Part shown: positions 44,441 to 57,700 of the stretch, one piece after another
Layout of the letters: each line of letters starts with the position of its first letter
How positions within the stretch are numbered: the first letter of the stretch is position 1
Assembly: GCA_027924585.1 (NCBI GenBank)
Contig: BSBM01000809.1
Location: 5,663,001-5,727,000, forward strand
Source: Larix kaempferi
Lineage: Eukaryota > Streptophyta > Pinopsida > Pinales > Pinaceae
Length of the DNA stretch: 64,000 nucleotides
Reading direction: 5' to 3'
Notes under the pieces: generated by a model
Databases searched by the model: none
Seen by the model: the letters and a program-made list of their open reading frames with translations, nothing else
What the model was told of the DNA's origin: nothing
Program-made: the position numbers and the translations under genes

Positions 44441-46758
44441 TTCCCCTTGCCTTAATTTTGTTCGTTCTTTTACTTGAATAACAACAAGACTGTTAAGGTC
44501 TCTCAAGACATCAAAACTTTACAGGTATTGGAAAGAGCTAATGGCGTTTTAGATTCTCAATATGCTTATTTTGAGTTGGGTGTCCCCTGGAGTCTTTTTT
44601 TTCCTTACAAACCTTATTATTGTGATGGACTCACCAATAATCATCAGAATTGTGATCCCTTTTTATTTTCCTTTATAGAGTCCCTTCCATAAATCCAAGA
44701 CCTAAACTCGATTATTTGAAGCAATTCCAATACCCCATGCATAGGTAAGTACCTTTTTTCCTCTGCAGTTGAAGAGGACCCCCCCTGCACCTGCTTCTCC
44801 TGGGTTTCCTCTTGAAGATCTATCAAAGAAGAGAGTATATTTTTGCCTTTATTCCATCCACAAGCTCAAGTTTTTTTTTAGATCCTTAGTTTCCATTTAG
44901 AGCATTTTGTTAGTTTTCTATTTGCTTTTATGGTCCTTACATACAAGACTTAGAGAACTTCCTTTATCTAATCTCTTTCCTCTGCTTCTAGTATTAAGTA
45001 TTTTGATCTCCCAATCCTTTGACACAAATGGTTTCACATAGCAACCCTTAGGCATTAGTGGCTAGTTCTCTTGGTGTTGCTGAAACATTTTCAAAAATTC
45101 ATTTTTTTCCGAGCAAGCCAAACCTTCCATCTAGAGTAATATGGAACCAGTTTCCAAATCCTTTTGATCAATGGCTTATTTTTAAAATACTTTGGGTATG
45201 CTTTATGCTAGGTGAGGAACATGCCTTGCCAGCTATCTGGAATTTCAAAATGGAGTTTTAGATTTGCCAACATAAGCAACCAGACAGATCAAGTGAAACT
45301 ATGTTCCACGAACAAATGTTGTGAGAATTCTTCAAAAACCTTACATAATTGACATATTGAGGGGCCAATAATTCCTCTTTTCCTTAAGTTCTCAACCATG
45401 AGGATTTTCTAATGAGAAGCATACCACCCAAAGAATTTGACCTTGGGAAGAGCTTCACTTTTATTAATTTCCTTCCACAAAGCTGATCTAGGAAGGGATC
45501 CCTTCTCCTCAATAAGGATTTTGTATACTTCCTTAACAGAGTAGGCAACACATTTGTTGCCCCATCCTCTTCTGTCCATGATTCCTTTTCAAGAGGGTAT
45601 TTTCGAGCTATAAGAGAGCAAAGACTGTCCTATTTTCTTTTTAATTGGCTTGGAAGGTTATCCATTTTCCACCCACTCCAAACCTTAGAGTTATTGTCCA
45701 ATTAAAAAATAACATCCAGAGTATAGACATTATGCTCCTCCATCCATTCTTGCAATTCTTTTGACTAGAGGATATCGGACAATGGGGGAGCACCTAGGCT
45801 GCTATCCTGCTAGAGCTTTATTGAGTTCCCATTTACATGGATTCAGTTGATTGAAGCTTGAACCAAAGGAAGGGCAGCGATACACAACTTCTATATTTTA
45901 GATCATTGAGTGTCTTCTATATAATGATTAAGACACCAAAGCCTTAAGTATTGGAGATACTTCTTCATGGTAGCAATTTTCCACTAGTTAGCTTCTCCAG
46001 AGATTAGTCTCCATAGAATTTTTGCCCCCATGGACTTATTCATTAATGCAAGATTGTTTATCCCTAGTTCTCCATTTTTCATTAAGGTTATAACTGTATA
46101 CCAATTTACCAAATGGAAATTTTTATTTGTCCCTTATCCTCCCTGCTAGAGAAACTTTTCTATCATTAAGCTAATTTGAAGAATGGTTCCGACTGGGGAA
46201 AGCATAGGAGAACGTTGATAAAGAGGATAGGTTGATAGGAAAACCTTGATTAGAGTGATTCTACTTGCAGGGTTGAGCAATATAGAACCCCATTGGCTCT
46301 TTTTTTTTAACTTGTCCTAAACTTCATTCCATTCCAAAGCTCTAGCACCTCCAAGAAGGATAGGAATTCCTAGATATTTAAAGTAGTGCCAACTTGTTTT
46401 GTAAGAAAATTCAAGTATTTCGGAAAGAACTCGAATCTAATATGTTCCATCCATAGAGACAACTCTTTCCCTTATTTACACTCTCTCCTATAGGATTTGT
46501 GAAAACATCTAAGGTTGCCTTGAAATGAGATGCTATTATTGTTGAAGCTCCCCCCAATAGCAAAGTATCATCTACAAATTGCAAATGATTTACTTCTTTG
46601 ACCCTTTTTGCAATTGAAATTGTTGAAATATTGTCGATAAGTCTTTCTTGTTCTAATAATATGCTTAGGGAGTCTGTCATCAAAATATATAAGAAGGGGG
46701 AGAGAGGACAACCTTGTTGGGTTCCATGTATAATTTAAAATAAATCAACAGATCTTCC
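44440..46758 (-). pseudogene. LINE ORF2 remnant: RT end, zf-RVT, RNase H
   Basis: The minus strand starts at the LTR junction with GRSVDLF, a stop, IIHGTQQGCPLSP, the RT motif of plant L1 elements. It continues with frame 46683-46411, including HLQFVDDTLLLGG (RT catalytic box, FVDD for FADD). Near 45470-45300 it reads WKEINKSEALPKVKFFGW and ICQLCKVFEEFSQHLFVE (zf-RVT). From about 44850: FFDRSSRGNPGEAGAGGVLF, WGIGIASNNRV, then a TAG at the catalytic Glu position, later IIGES and VLRDLN to about 44440 (RNase H). Many stops. The 5' part is cut off exactly at 46758/46759 by the inverted LTR. Confidence 0.82.
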
Positions 46759-47537
46759 TGTTTATGGACAATCTACTCAAGCGGACTCAAGCAAGATCTC
46801 CCTAGTCCAAGTGGATCTATAACAAATAAATACAGAACACAAACTACCTTCCTAGATCAATAGAAGTGCAGGGTGAACAGGTAGATGACTTACCTCAGAT
46901 CTGCAAATCCTTTCCTCTTTGTTGCTCCAAACTCTAGGGTCTTCAAATCTTGAGCTGCGAAACCTTGTCAAGCATATGGAAACAAACAAACAGTAAAAAC
47001 ATATCTAAACATGATTTGATCTAAACTAACAGTCAAGGAAGAAATTTGTAAGCATTATCAACACAACAATACTTATGGAAAGAGTTTGTATTAATGTAAT
47101 AACGGGAAATACATAGAGAAAGAATGTCACAACCTAAGCCTTAACGCCGCAACTTCCATCCAACAATACAAACTAAGTCAAGCCTCCAAAGGATGATGTT
47201 TTCCTCCCAAAGGATGAGTAGGGATCACCTAGATAAATTCCACCAGCATGAGAGTACTATAGTCCTTCCTCCCTTCATAATGGAGAGAGGGTCTTTATTT
47301 ATAGGGCTAAATGGATAGAGTAGGTTGAATTTAAGGGGAGAGGTAAAAGGGATCTTCCCATTAGGTTAGGGGATCAAATACTAACCTTCCTATCAACTAG
47401 GGATAAACCTCCATGTCACCTAGTTTCGAGAAGTCGCTCGAAGCTTCCATTTGTCCACATTAACCAACTCTAGCGCACTCTGCATGAAGGAAACTGGAGC
47501 CAGGAAGGGATCAGTGCAGGTTGCATAAGGGAAAATA
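46759..47537 (-). repeat. Inverted LTR (partner of 47730-48508), solo
   Basis: Reverse complement of the gypsy LTR at 47730-48508 along its full length, highly similar by eye. Its 3' terminus (plus strand TGTTTATGG, 46759) interrupts the LINE RT. Its other terminus near 47537 is eroded (aagggaaaata where AAGGGAAACA is expected). No primer site or internal gypsy sequence lies beside it, so it is a solo LTR or one half of a rearranged element. A TATA box on the minus strand lies near 47300. Confidence 0.85.
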
Positions 47538-47729
47538 TCGTCATCATGAGTCATGTGTCAACTTCGTGCCTTAATCCCTGAAGTTTCCTTGGCTAAAAAC
47601 ATCCAGAGCAAGTTGTTGTCCTTTTGTTTCCACAATGTGTAGTTGCACTGGCGCATCCTGCTTTCCAGCAAGAGAAGCCAGACCATGGGTGGCGCAGGAT
47701 GCTCTCTGGAAAAGTGCTCCAGTGGCTCT
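47538..47729. other. 192-bp spacer between the head-to-head LTRs
   Basis: Not part of either LTR and not LINE-like. Contains a small imperfect inverted repeat (ggcgcatcctgct near 47650 and ggcgcaggatgct near 47691). No other feature. Confidence 0.6.
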
Positions 47730-48508
47730 TGTTTCCCTTATACAATCTACGCTGATCCCTTCCTGGCGCCAGTTTCCTTCATGCAGAGTGCGCAGAGTTG
47801 GTTAATGTGGATAAATGGAATCTTCGAGCGACTTCTCAAAGCTAGGTGACATGGAGGTCTATCCCTAGTTGATAGGAAGGCTGGTATTCGGTCCCCTAAC
47901 CTAATGGGAAGATACCTTAGACCTCTCCCCTTAATATTCAACCTACTCTATCCATTTATACCTATAAATAAATACCCTCTCTCCATTATGAAGGGAGGAA
48001 GGACTATAGTACTCTCATGCTGGTGGAATTTATCTAGGTGATCCCTACTCATCCTTTGGGAGGAAAACATCATCCTTTGGAGGCTTGAATTTCCATTGGA
48101 TTGTTGGATGGAAGTTGCAGCATCAAGGCTTAAGTTGTGACATTCTTTCTCTATGTATTTCTCGTTATTACATTAATACAAACTCTTTCCATAAGTATTG
48201 TTGTGTTGATAATGCTTAGAAATTTCTTCCTTGACTGCTAGTTTAGATCAATTCATGTTTAGATATGCTTTTACTGTTTGCTTGTTTCCATATGCTTGAC
48301 AAGGTTTTGCAGCTCAAACTATGAAGACCCTGGAGTTTGGAGCAACAAAGGGGAAAGTATTTGCATATATGAGGTAAGTCATCTACCTGTTCACCCTGCA
48401 CTTCTGTTGATCTAGGAAGGTAGTTTGTGTTCGGTATTTATTTGTTCTAGATCCACTTGGACTAGGGAGATATTGCTTGAGTTTGCTTGAGTAGATTGTC
48501 CATAAACA
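47730..48508 (+). repeat. 5' LTR of the plus-strand gypsy element (779 bp)
   Basis: Runs TGTTTCCCTTAT ... CCATAAACA with inverted TGTTT/AAACA ends. A TATA box (cctataaataaata) lies at about 47961-47974. The left boundary coincides with the end of homology to the inverted LTR; the right boundary at 48508 likewise. The sequence after it (tctggcgatttcgc) may be the primer site but I could not match it to a tRNA. Confidence 0.85.
47961..47974 (+). promoter_or_regulatory. TATA box of the gypsy LTR
   Basis: CTATAAATAAATA about 540 bp before the LTR end, consistent with the U3 promoter. The inverted LTR keeps the same element as CTATAAATAAAG. Confidence 0.6.
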
Positions 48509-48525
48509 AATCTGGCGATTTCGCA

Positions 48526-49944
48526 TCTACCTCATCTGAGACTACCTTCCATCATTCGATGGAAAGCCACCCCGGGGCGACGGATTGGATTTTCAACCAA
48601 CCCCAGGATGATCATGTATCTACCATCTTTGGTCCAACTGCGTCCTTTTGGGACACCTCTCTAGGTCGTCATGCTTTCGAGTTTGGGTCGCTTCCACAGA
48701 TAACACCTCATCCATGGGTTCCCAAGCACGAGATCCTTGCTCCAGTCTATGAACATATCGCTCAATTGCGACTGGCTGGTGAACAACTTAGGCGCTAAAG
48801 TATCTCCCGTGGAAGAGGCACTTCAGAAGTACCCATATTTCGACACACCCCCATTCATTCTCTATGTTTTGCTTCACCATAAACACTTGTAACCAACATG
48901 ACCATTTATGAACCGGATTAACCCTCATTTCCTAGGAGTACACCTTATATTCAGGCAACCGGTTCTACACCCCTTTTGACTCCAACAATTGGAGGACATT
49001 CTTCAACCACTACTAACTCTACTCCTGGAATGCTTCCACCACCTCCCCCACCTCAAAATTCGAGGGGAGGATACAGTTTACCTGTTAACTATATTACAAG
49101 CAGTGCTCCTCCTGTAGTTAGTAATTACCAGTCAAATTCAAGTCAACCATTGGTTAGTGGTCAACCCATAGTTACTGGGTACATCCCTGTATGTGGTAAA
49201 TTATTGACTGGGGGGGAACCCCTAGTTAGTGGGCACATCCATGTATCTGGGAAATCATCGACTGGGGGGAAACCCCTAGTTAAAGGCCATAGTGCAAGTG
49301 GAGGGAATCCAACTTATAATACAGTTGGCATCTCTTTACCATCCGTGGGACAAACCATGGGAACACATATTCTTGGGGGATCGTCTATTCCAACCCAATC
49401 ACCGTGGAGTTACATGTATCCAACTAATATCAACCCTGTGCCAGGACAAAACTATCCAGGGAACCTTTTTCTCGGAGTACCTTATCCCGGAAACAAAAAC
49501 ACTCCATGGGGGCATCATAATGTTCCTCTGATTGGTCCTCCAGCCGGCATACCTATCCCACCTCCCCCACCATATATCCCACCACCTTCACCACCACCTC
49601 CCTCTCACGGAGGCGGACCCCCACCTTATTCCAGGGGAGGCGGCCCCCCGCCATACGACAGAGGACCACCTCATTCTGGCAGAGGACCACCCCATCCCAA
49701 TGGAGGAGGACCCCCACCTTCTAGTGGAGTCCCACCCCATTCCAATGTAGGTGGACCACCTTATGGGGGAGGCCCACCCCATTCCGGAGGCGGAGGATCC
49801 CCACCCTTCGACGGAGGACCACCTCATTCTGGCGGGAGGGACCACCTCCTTCAAGCAGAGGCCCACCCTATTATGGCAGCGGACCTATATCAGGCCCACC
49901 CCCTATTGCAGGAGCCCCACCCCCATATGGCCAATTTCCTATAG
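48526..49944 (+). pseudogene. Gypsy gag, N-terminal and Pro/Gly-rich part
   Basis: After the LTR a frame to 48798 includes MESHPGATDWIFNQPQDD (Met at 48559) and is broken by a stop. The frame 48976-49944 carries Gly/Ser/Pro-rich near-repeats (QPLVSGQPIVTGY, GEPLVSGHIHVSGK, GKPLVKGH) and then, at about 49550-49840, a strongly Pro/Gly-rich run of units such as GGGPPPYSRG and GPPHSGG. A frameshift near 49840 moves the continuing Pro/Gly sequence into another frame. Gag of this group often has such a low-complexity N-terminus. The minus-strand ORF at 49588-49866 is a shadow. Confidence 0.72.
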
Positions 49945-49988
49945 GAGGATCATACGATCAATCCGTCCATGGCCCTACTAGTACACCG

Positions 49989-51087
49989 ATGCGTTATCAG
50001 TACTACCAGTATCTGCAACCAAACCAACAATTTCCATTTATGGCTACCTTAGATCTGCCATACCTATCTCGCTTGACCAATGATCCTATCCGGCGTGGTT
50101 ATAATTGGCCCGCCATTCCGGTGAAGCTACCATCTGATATTTCGAAGTTCGACGGTAAACTCGGTGAAGACCCAAAGAACCATGTGATGACTTACCATTT
50201 ATGTTGTTCATCCAATTCCTTGATGGATGATTCCATCCATTTGAGGTTATTCCAGAGGACCCTCACCGGCACAACCGCCAAGTGGTACATCAAATTAGCA
50301 CCCCACTCGTTCTTCGATTTTCGTTCTTTAGCTATGTCATTTTTTACTCAATTCCAGCTACCAATTCGCTACGAAACTGGTACGAATTTGCTGACTTCTC
50401 TCCGCCAAACCACTGCCACTCACATTTCTAATCACATCCATGAGCGGCAGAGGAGACCATCTCTCATCAAAGCTCCCATTCCAAACCAACTCTTGGCTGA
50501 CTAGTTTACGAAGTCCCTTTTTCCAATCGTAGCTAAAGACGTATCCATGGGTGAGGCCGTTACCGAAGAACAAGCTATATCACATGCCCAGTACTTAGAC
50601 CTTGTCTATGCCAATCTGGCACATTATATGATATTGTTCCTAACGCCCCCTTCCATACCTACGACCCCACAAAACCGCCCATGGGACCTCATGTCGATGG
50701 AATTATTGGTTCCCTTCACTCTCTTCTACTCAAACCGGTGGATCATCGAACCACCATGGTACCTCTCCACCCTCATCACAGGATGGAAGCAGTACCACCA
50801 AATCAGCTCCTCCTACGGCCAATGACGAAGTGAATTTAGTGCAATCTACTTCACCTCAGAAATCTAGTGGTAAAAAGAATACCAAAGGAAAATCCAAAAA
50901 TTCTTCCAACCAGCAGGAACCCAAGAACCCTCCTGAGGACACGAAACAAAAGCGGAAGGTCAAGTATCCTTGTTTACTGTGTGGCGGTGACCACTTCACT
51001 AAAGAGTGCCCGCGCAGAAGTTTCTTAAAGGAAACTCCACACCCACAGTTCTCAATGATCCCTTCCCCACCCAAAACCAACAAATGA
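49989..51087 (+). pseudogene. Gypsy gag core and zinc knuckle
   Basis: Frame 49989-50504 contains the capsid core: ISKFDGKLGEDPKNHVMTYH, LRLFQRTLTGTTAKWYIKL, FFTQFQLPIRYETG. Two Trp-type positions have become stops (for example after QLLAD). Frame 50547-50825 continues KDVSMGEAVTEEQ-like sequence. Frame 50830-51087 has a Lys/Ser-rich linker and a zinc knuckle CLLCGGDHFTKEC. The part from 50689 is the first unit of the tandem duplication. Capsid order is normal for the family; frameshifts make it non-functional. Confidence 0.82.
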
Positions 51088-53258
51088 TCACCCAACCCCC
51101 TCCTTCTCAAGGAGAACCATCCTCCATCGTTCATGTTCTCATGATGCGTAGTGAAACGGTTAACCTAAATACTCGATCACGACCATACGACTCAGTACCT
51201 AATAAGGAATCCATTGGAATTAATACTGAAAAAGCTTCCCCATCTACACCGGATATCCATGCACCTCAAGGTCCTCTCATTTTTTATAAACATTCATTAG
51301 ATTCAGTGTTGCGTCCACCTAAGAGCATGATTCGAAAAGCGGTTTTCAATCCCAATGCTCGGGCTACTCAAAACTACAACATTATAGAGAACTTGGCACA
51401 AGCCCCTTATGCCATGTCGACGTTGGAAGTCTTCAAGAACTGTCCCAATCAGCGTAAGACTCTCCTTGCTGCAATCAGCGTTGTCGACCTAGATTCCTCA
51501 AATAAAATCATGTTTAAACTTGAGTATTTTAAACCGAGGCTTTCCCACCAGCTAGCATTCCAAATTGCCACCAATGTTGCGGGGAAGATAATCCATCGTA
51601 CTGTGTTAGACAAAGGATCCTCCACCTCGGTCATGTCGTTATCCTGTTGGGCGAGCCATCGGCTCTCCTGAATTAAATCGTTCTCCTACAACCTTGAAAG
51701 CCTTCGACGGTCGTGGATTCCAACCCCACGGGTTGTTACAAGACTTGGCAGTAGAGCTGGGGGGCAAGACTGTGACCATCAACATGGAAGTATTCACCCC
51801 CCCATTGGATTATAACTTCTTGCTTGGTTGTAATTGGTTTTACGCCATGACTTCGATCGCATCATATGTCTTCCACATTGTGCAATTCCCTCATCAAGGA
51901 CGAATTGTCACCGTCAACCAACTGGACTTCTGTACACCGGAAACTGCTACTCATCCCGCAGAAAATGTCCCTTTATTCAGACACTCTTCATCGTTATATG
52001 AGATCGTGGGGGTTGGACTCCTTAAGTATTCATCTCTTATGGGAGTCTTTCCAACCTCGGATCCCCTTTCCCATGTTTCCACGGTAAACATGATATCCTC
52101 CATGATCCCATCATCATCCAACCCTACTGACCAATGGCTCATGCCCGATCCCACTACAATGCACTTGATTGGAGACACCATGCCTCTCTCATCAGCCGAA
52201 GCTACTTACGAGGCCATCCAATCAGCCCCTAATGACCACTTTTCAGTGGCATCTTAATCTTGTTCTCTACAGCAGACGTCATCCCTCCCAGATCCTCTGC
52301 TCCAGACTTTTCATTCAGACGAGTCCATTATGGATATATTGAGCGCGGATGAACCTCCATGGGAAGACCTCCATCATCGATCGTCTGTCCTACCACCCTT
52401 ACATTCTGTGGGGAACACCATTACTACCTTTTTTTCACCAGATGTCTTTCCTTGCCCCCAATATCCGATTCTTACTTGTGATATGGTCACAGAGGGAAAC
52501 CTGGAAAATATTACGCCCACCATTCCGATCGACATCTCGGTCACGCCCGGCGTCGTGGAACATATCCGCATTGGCCAAAACTGTTCTCCTGAAGAGATCA
52601 CCACCTATACGGCCTTGTTTAAGCAATTTCGCGGTGTCTTCGCATGGACCTATGAGGAAATGCCTATGATTGATCCTTCCATTGTTGTGCATGAGATCCA
52701 AACATATCCCGATGCCAAACCTGTCCGACAAAAGTTATGACCCGTGCACCCTCGAAAAACTGCGGCTATTAAGGTTGAGATTGAAAATTTGTTCAAGGTC
52801 GGCTTCATCTATCCTATTCCTTTAATAGATTGGGTCTCTAATGTCATCCCTGTGACCAAAAAGCAGGGCACCATTAGGGTTTGTGTCGATTACAAGGACC
52901 TAAACAAGGCTTGTCCTAAGGACAACTACCCTACCCCATTCATCGACCAGATCATCGACAATTGCGCCGGAAGTGTCGTCTTCTCATTTATGGACGGCTT
53001 TTCCAGTTATAATCGAATTGAGATCCACCTGAACGATCAACATAAAACTGCTTTTATCTGCTCCTGGGGTACATTCGCTTACTGCAAACTCCCCTTTGCC
53101 CTTAAAAATGTTGGTGCTAAGCGGGCCATGTCGTATTCTTTTCATGATGTGAAGGAATTTTTGGTGCCCTATCTTGATGATCTCCCTGCTCATTCAAATC
53201 ATTGTGAGTTCCACATCGATCATATGACGGTTGTATTCCTCAAATGAAGACGGTATAA
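51006..53258 (+). pseudogene. Gypsy pol, first unit: protease and partial RT
   Basis: Frame 51006-51671 leads to the protease entry VLDKGSSTSVMSLS, with Lys where the catalytic triad needs Thr/Ser. Frame 51694-52257 has NFLLGCNWFYAM, the usual protease tail. Frames 52330-52740 and 52744-53247 form RT: VFAWTYEEMPMIDP, PVRQKL, one stop (TGA at 52738), then VGFIYPIPLIDWVSN, GTIRVCVDYKDLNKACPKDN, FSFMDGFSSYN and YLDDLPAHS (catalytic YLDD). A 6-base deletion removes TFQ-type residues after KNVGA. The unit ends at 53258 in mid-RT where the duplication begins again. Confidence 0.88.
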
Positions 53259-54790
53259 CTCATGCCAATGGAATTATTGGTTCCCTTCACTCCCAGTCTT
53301 CTACTCAAACTGGTGGATCATCGAACCACCATGGTTCCTCTCCACCCTCATCACAGGCTAGAAGTATCACCACCAAATCAGCTCCTCCTGCGGCCAATGA
53401 CGAAGTGAATTCAGTGCAATCTGCTTCACCTCAGAAATCTAGTGGTAAAAAGAAGACCAAAGGAAAATCCAAAAATTCTTCCAACCAGCAAGAACCCAAG
53501 AACCCTCCTGAGGACACGAAACAGAAGCGGAAGGTCAAGTATCCTTGTTTACTATGTGGCGGTGACCACTTCACTAAGTGCCCGCACAGAAGTTTCTTAA
53601 AGGAAAATCCACACCTGCAGTTCTCAATGATCCCTTCCCCACCCAAAACCAACAAATGATCGCCCAACCCCCTCCTTCTCAAGGAGAACCATCCTCCACC
53701 GTTCATGTTCTCATGATGCGTAGTGAAACGGTTAACCTAAATACTCGATCACAACCATACGACTCAGTACCTAATAGGGAATCCATCGGAATTAATACTA
53801 AAAAAGCTTCCCCATCTACACCGGATATCCATGCGCCTCAAGGTCCTCTCATATTTTAGAAACATTCATTAGATTCAGTGTTGCGCCCACCTAAGAGCAT
53901 GATCCAAAAAGTTGTTTTCAATCCCAATGCTCAGGCTGCTCAAAACTACAACATTGTAGAGGTCTTGGCACAAGCCCCTTGTGCCATGTCGACATTGGAA
54001 ATCTTAAAGAACTATCCCAATCAGCGTAAGACTCTCCTTGCTGCAATCAGCGTTGTCGACCTAGATTCCTCAAATACAATCATGTTTAAACTTGAGTATT
54101 TTAAACCGAGGCTTTCCCACCAGCTGACATTCCAAATTGCCACCAATGTTGCGAGGAAGAAAATCCATCGTACTATGTTAAACAAAGGATCCTCCACCTT
54201 GGTCATGTCGTTATCCTGTTGGGTGAGCCATCGGCTCTCCTGAATTAAATCGTTCTCCTACCACCTTGAAAGCCTTTGAAGGTCGTGGATTCCAACCCCA
54301 CGAGTTGTTACAAGACTTGGCAGTAGAGCTGGGGGGCAATACTGTGACCATCAACGTGGAAGTATTCACCACCCCATTGGATTATAACCTCTTGCTTGGT
54401 TGTAATTGGTTTTACGCCATGACTTTGGTCGCATCATCTGTCTTCCGCATTGTGCAATTCCCTCATCAAGGACGAATTGTCACCGTCGACCAACTGGACT
54501 TCTGTACATCGGACACTGCTACTCATCCCGCGGAAAATGTCCCTTTACTCAGACACTCTTCGTTGTTATATGAGAGTGTGGGGGTTGGAATCCTTAAGTA
54601 TTCATCTCTTCTGGGATTCTTTCCAACCTCGGATCCCCCTCCCATGTTTCCACGGTAAACATGATCTCCTCCATGATCCCATCATCATCCAACCCTACTG
54701 ACCAATGGCTCATGCTCGATCCCACTACAATTCACTTGATTGGAGACACCATGCCTCTCTCATAAGCCGAAGCTACTTACGAGGCCATCC
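53259..54790 (+). pseudogene. Gypsy pol, second unit, left part
   Basis: Repeats 50689-52219: the Lys/Ser-rich linker, zinc knuckle (now CLLCGGDHFTKC, one codon shorter than the usual spacing), protease region (MLNKGSSTLVMS, with Asn and Lys at the catalytic positions) and NLLLGCNWFYAM. It differs from the first unit by scattered substitutions and some extra stops (for example TAG near 53858). It breaks off at 54790 at the nested insertion and resumes at 59153. Confidence 0.85.
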
Positions 54791-57700
54791 TGTCACGAAC
54801 CCAAAATTTCATAAAATTTTAAACTTTTCTAAGTGCCTAAAATGCCACTAAAATATATGCGGAAATATAAAGTGTGGGTTTACTTTCTTAAATTATTGCT
54901 TACAAATAATTAAAACTTTACAATGTTTATTACTGTTTATAAATGTCATTATAATAATCAAGGAAAAGATCCCTCAATGAAATTCATGTATATTAAGTAC
55001 TATCTTCCGTCATTTTTGCATGAATAGATAGTTGTTTTACTTTTAACTAAATCAATGCTTAACTTAAGATGTCAACCATTTCTTAAATCTTGCGGGAAAC
55101 ACAAACTTCATTATGTCTTAATATACATCCTTTAAGAAACATATACTTCTTTCAATAAAACAATCTAAATGGTAACAACACAATCATAATCATAAGAGAA
55201 GCATTATATCAACAACCAACCTTCTATATGAATCGTATACATCAAAGTAATCATAAACATTTTTAAGGACATAATCAAGTACTCATACATAAGACACATT
55301 GAGAAACACCATAGGAAACATAGGAGACAAAATATAACGTGGTTCACCCGTACACGGGCTAGTCCACAAAGGTGTGTGCATCATTTATTATTTTGGGCAA
55401 AAAGTGATATTATTACAATGAGCAACATGGTTGCTATAACAAAACTCCCCCTCCTTCCGTCAAGACTCTATTACAAAGAGCTTTTCATGGATCAACCAAA
55501 AATAACCTTTCACTTCGAAATATACAATATCCTTGTCTATAGTTTAATGATTTTATTAAATCGAGAGGAAGAGGTTACATCCATTAACAATGTTGTTACT
55601 TACCACTTTCTTTCTTTCCCTAGCTTCTCTCATAGAGAGTTTTAACATTGCTAGCTCTAAAAAGTAGACAATAGTTGCATAAGGTCGTTCTAGTTATGTT
55701 TAGAGATCAACTCTTACATATATGTAAACCTACCTTTTTATCATTTCGTAAAGAAGACAAAGGCTAAAGTTATCATAACTTTGACTGTTTAAAGTCCTTT
55801 CTAGTTTTTATCTTGAATTCCGATATCCTTGGATACAAGAATTACAGTCCGAAAACAAGTTACTAATTAAACAAGGAAATAATATCTTTCTTTAATATAA
55901 TCATGATCCATGACTAAGATTGTCTTACCCACTCTTTCCTTTGGCTAAAACAAAGGATTATGGCTATTTCTTTTCCGTCTATAGGTTATATCAAAATACA
56001 TTTACACTTAGTAATTAGGGCTAGCATTCTCTTTGAACTATTATATATATATATTAACAATTAAAAACCATATCTATGAATACGACATAATGTGAATTCT
56101 TACAATAGAATTTAACACAAAATATAACAATTTAAGACATCTATCGGCTTCATCGTGAAACTCAGTTTGGGAAAGAAAATACAAAATAAGACGTGGCAGA
56201 GGAGACTCATACCAAAACAACAAGATATCCCAATTTGGAAATCTTATAAGGAATGGAAAACCTCAGTAGGTATACACGCGGAAAGTTAATCAATGAAACC
56301 CCATTTGCAAAATATAAAGTATATGTCGGGATAGAAACTAAGTAATCGTATTCACAACAGATTGGGAATATTTGCGGCTTAAAATTTTTAGACATAAACC
56401 CTACTCGAATTTTCGAGGAAGAAGTACATAAAAACCAATCCTTGAAATGATAGAATTAAAATCATAAAGAGAGTATATTAACCCATCGATGATTTGGTTA
56501 TCAACAAAAATATATTGAGACTGCTTCCCAGATGAAGATGCTATCACCCATATCCTACTGTAATAACCCTACGGGTATCCTTTGAGCTACTATAAAATTC
56601 TGAGATCGGTAGTTATTCATTTTATGAAGGGTGCTACCCAAACTATAAGATCAACAAGGACCTGGATATTACAACCATTCTTTCCCCATCCATCGCAATG
56701 AAAACGTAGTCGCAATCAACCAAATTATCTATCTATGGTTTGTTGCTCTGAAAATATAAATTGTAAAGTAGAAACAAATAGAAATCTCGGTTTTGGGGAT
56801 TTGAGCTTTATAAATCCATATTACAGAGAAAATAATACTTTAACACAAAAGGTGATGCTATAGAGATGATAGGAATCTATTATTGCAAAGACTTCCTAGC
56901 TCTTTCACTCAAATCAGGAATCGCAAAAGAAAACCACATAAATATAAATATAGGAATGATGTAAACATAAATATTCATACTTCAATCGAGAGTGAGAATG
57001 CTATTTAAATAATATGAATAAGGATCATGGTTTGAAAACTAAGGATTAGAGAATTTCGACTGGGATATATATATACACATTTTAAGCAGTAAATCTTGAG
57101 CTGCCATTTAACTAGTATTGCAGAAATTGCAATACCCTATTATCTAATCATGGCAAGAAAAATAGCAAGTGAACCTATACTCTCATATTACAACGATTAG
57201 CATATACATTCAGGAACAGATGTGGTGATAAAAACGTTGATCAATAAATAAGCAGAGATAAGATTCACACTAGAACCGACTAATTGGACGTAGGGTATAA
57301 CAATTATCGGTGATAATCCTTTTAAAATGAAAAACCGACAATAATCTCATATGAACAGATAACGATCACTCCTTTAGTTGCTTATGCCGCAATGTTTACT
57401 CAGTCGATCAAAAGATCATACCTTGAGCATAGTACCACTGTAAATGTAGATATCACATAGATTGTTTTGGGGCGTATGGTAAGCTTAAAAATAAAATAAG
57501 CAGAACCGCAACATAGATCTCATAAATGAGATATCTAGGTTACAATAATAGATAAGCAAATCGAAACAAGGTTTGTCATTATACAGCTAGAGGAAATGAA
57601 TATTATGCTTACCAATACTTGATGCGGCGACGATTTCCATGAATAGAATGTAGAACGATCATGTTGATACCAACATATCCTCCTCGATCCCGTTGGTTTC

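Noticed and set aside
49588-49866. 92-codon minus-strand ORF rich in Trp/Gly/Ser
   Set aside because: It is the reverse strand of the Pro/Gly-rich gag repeat and mirrors its periodicity.
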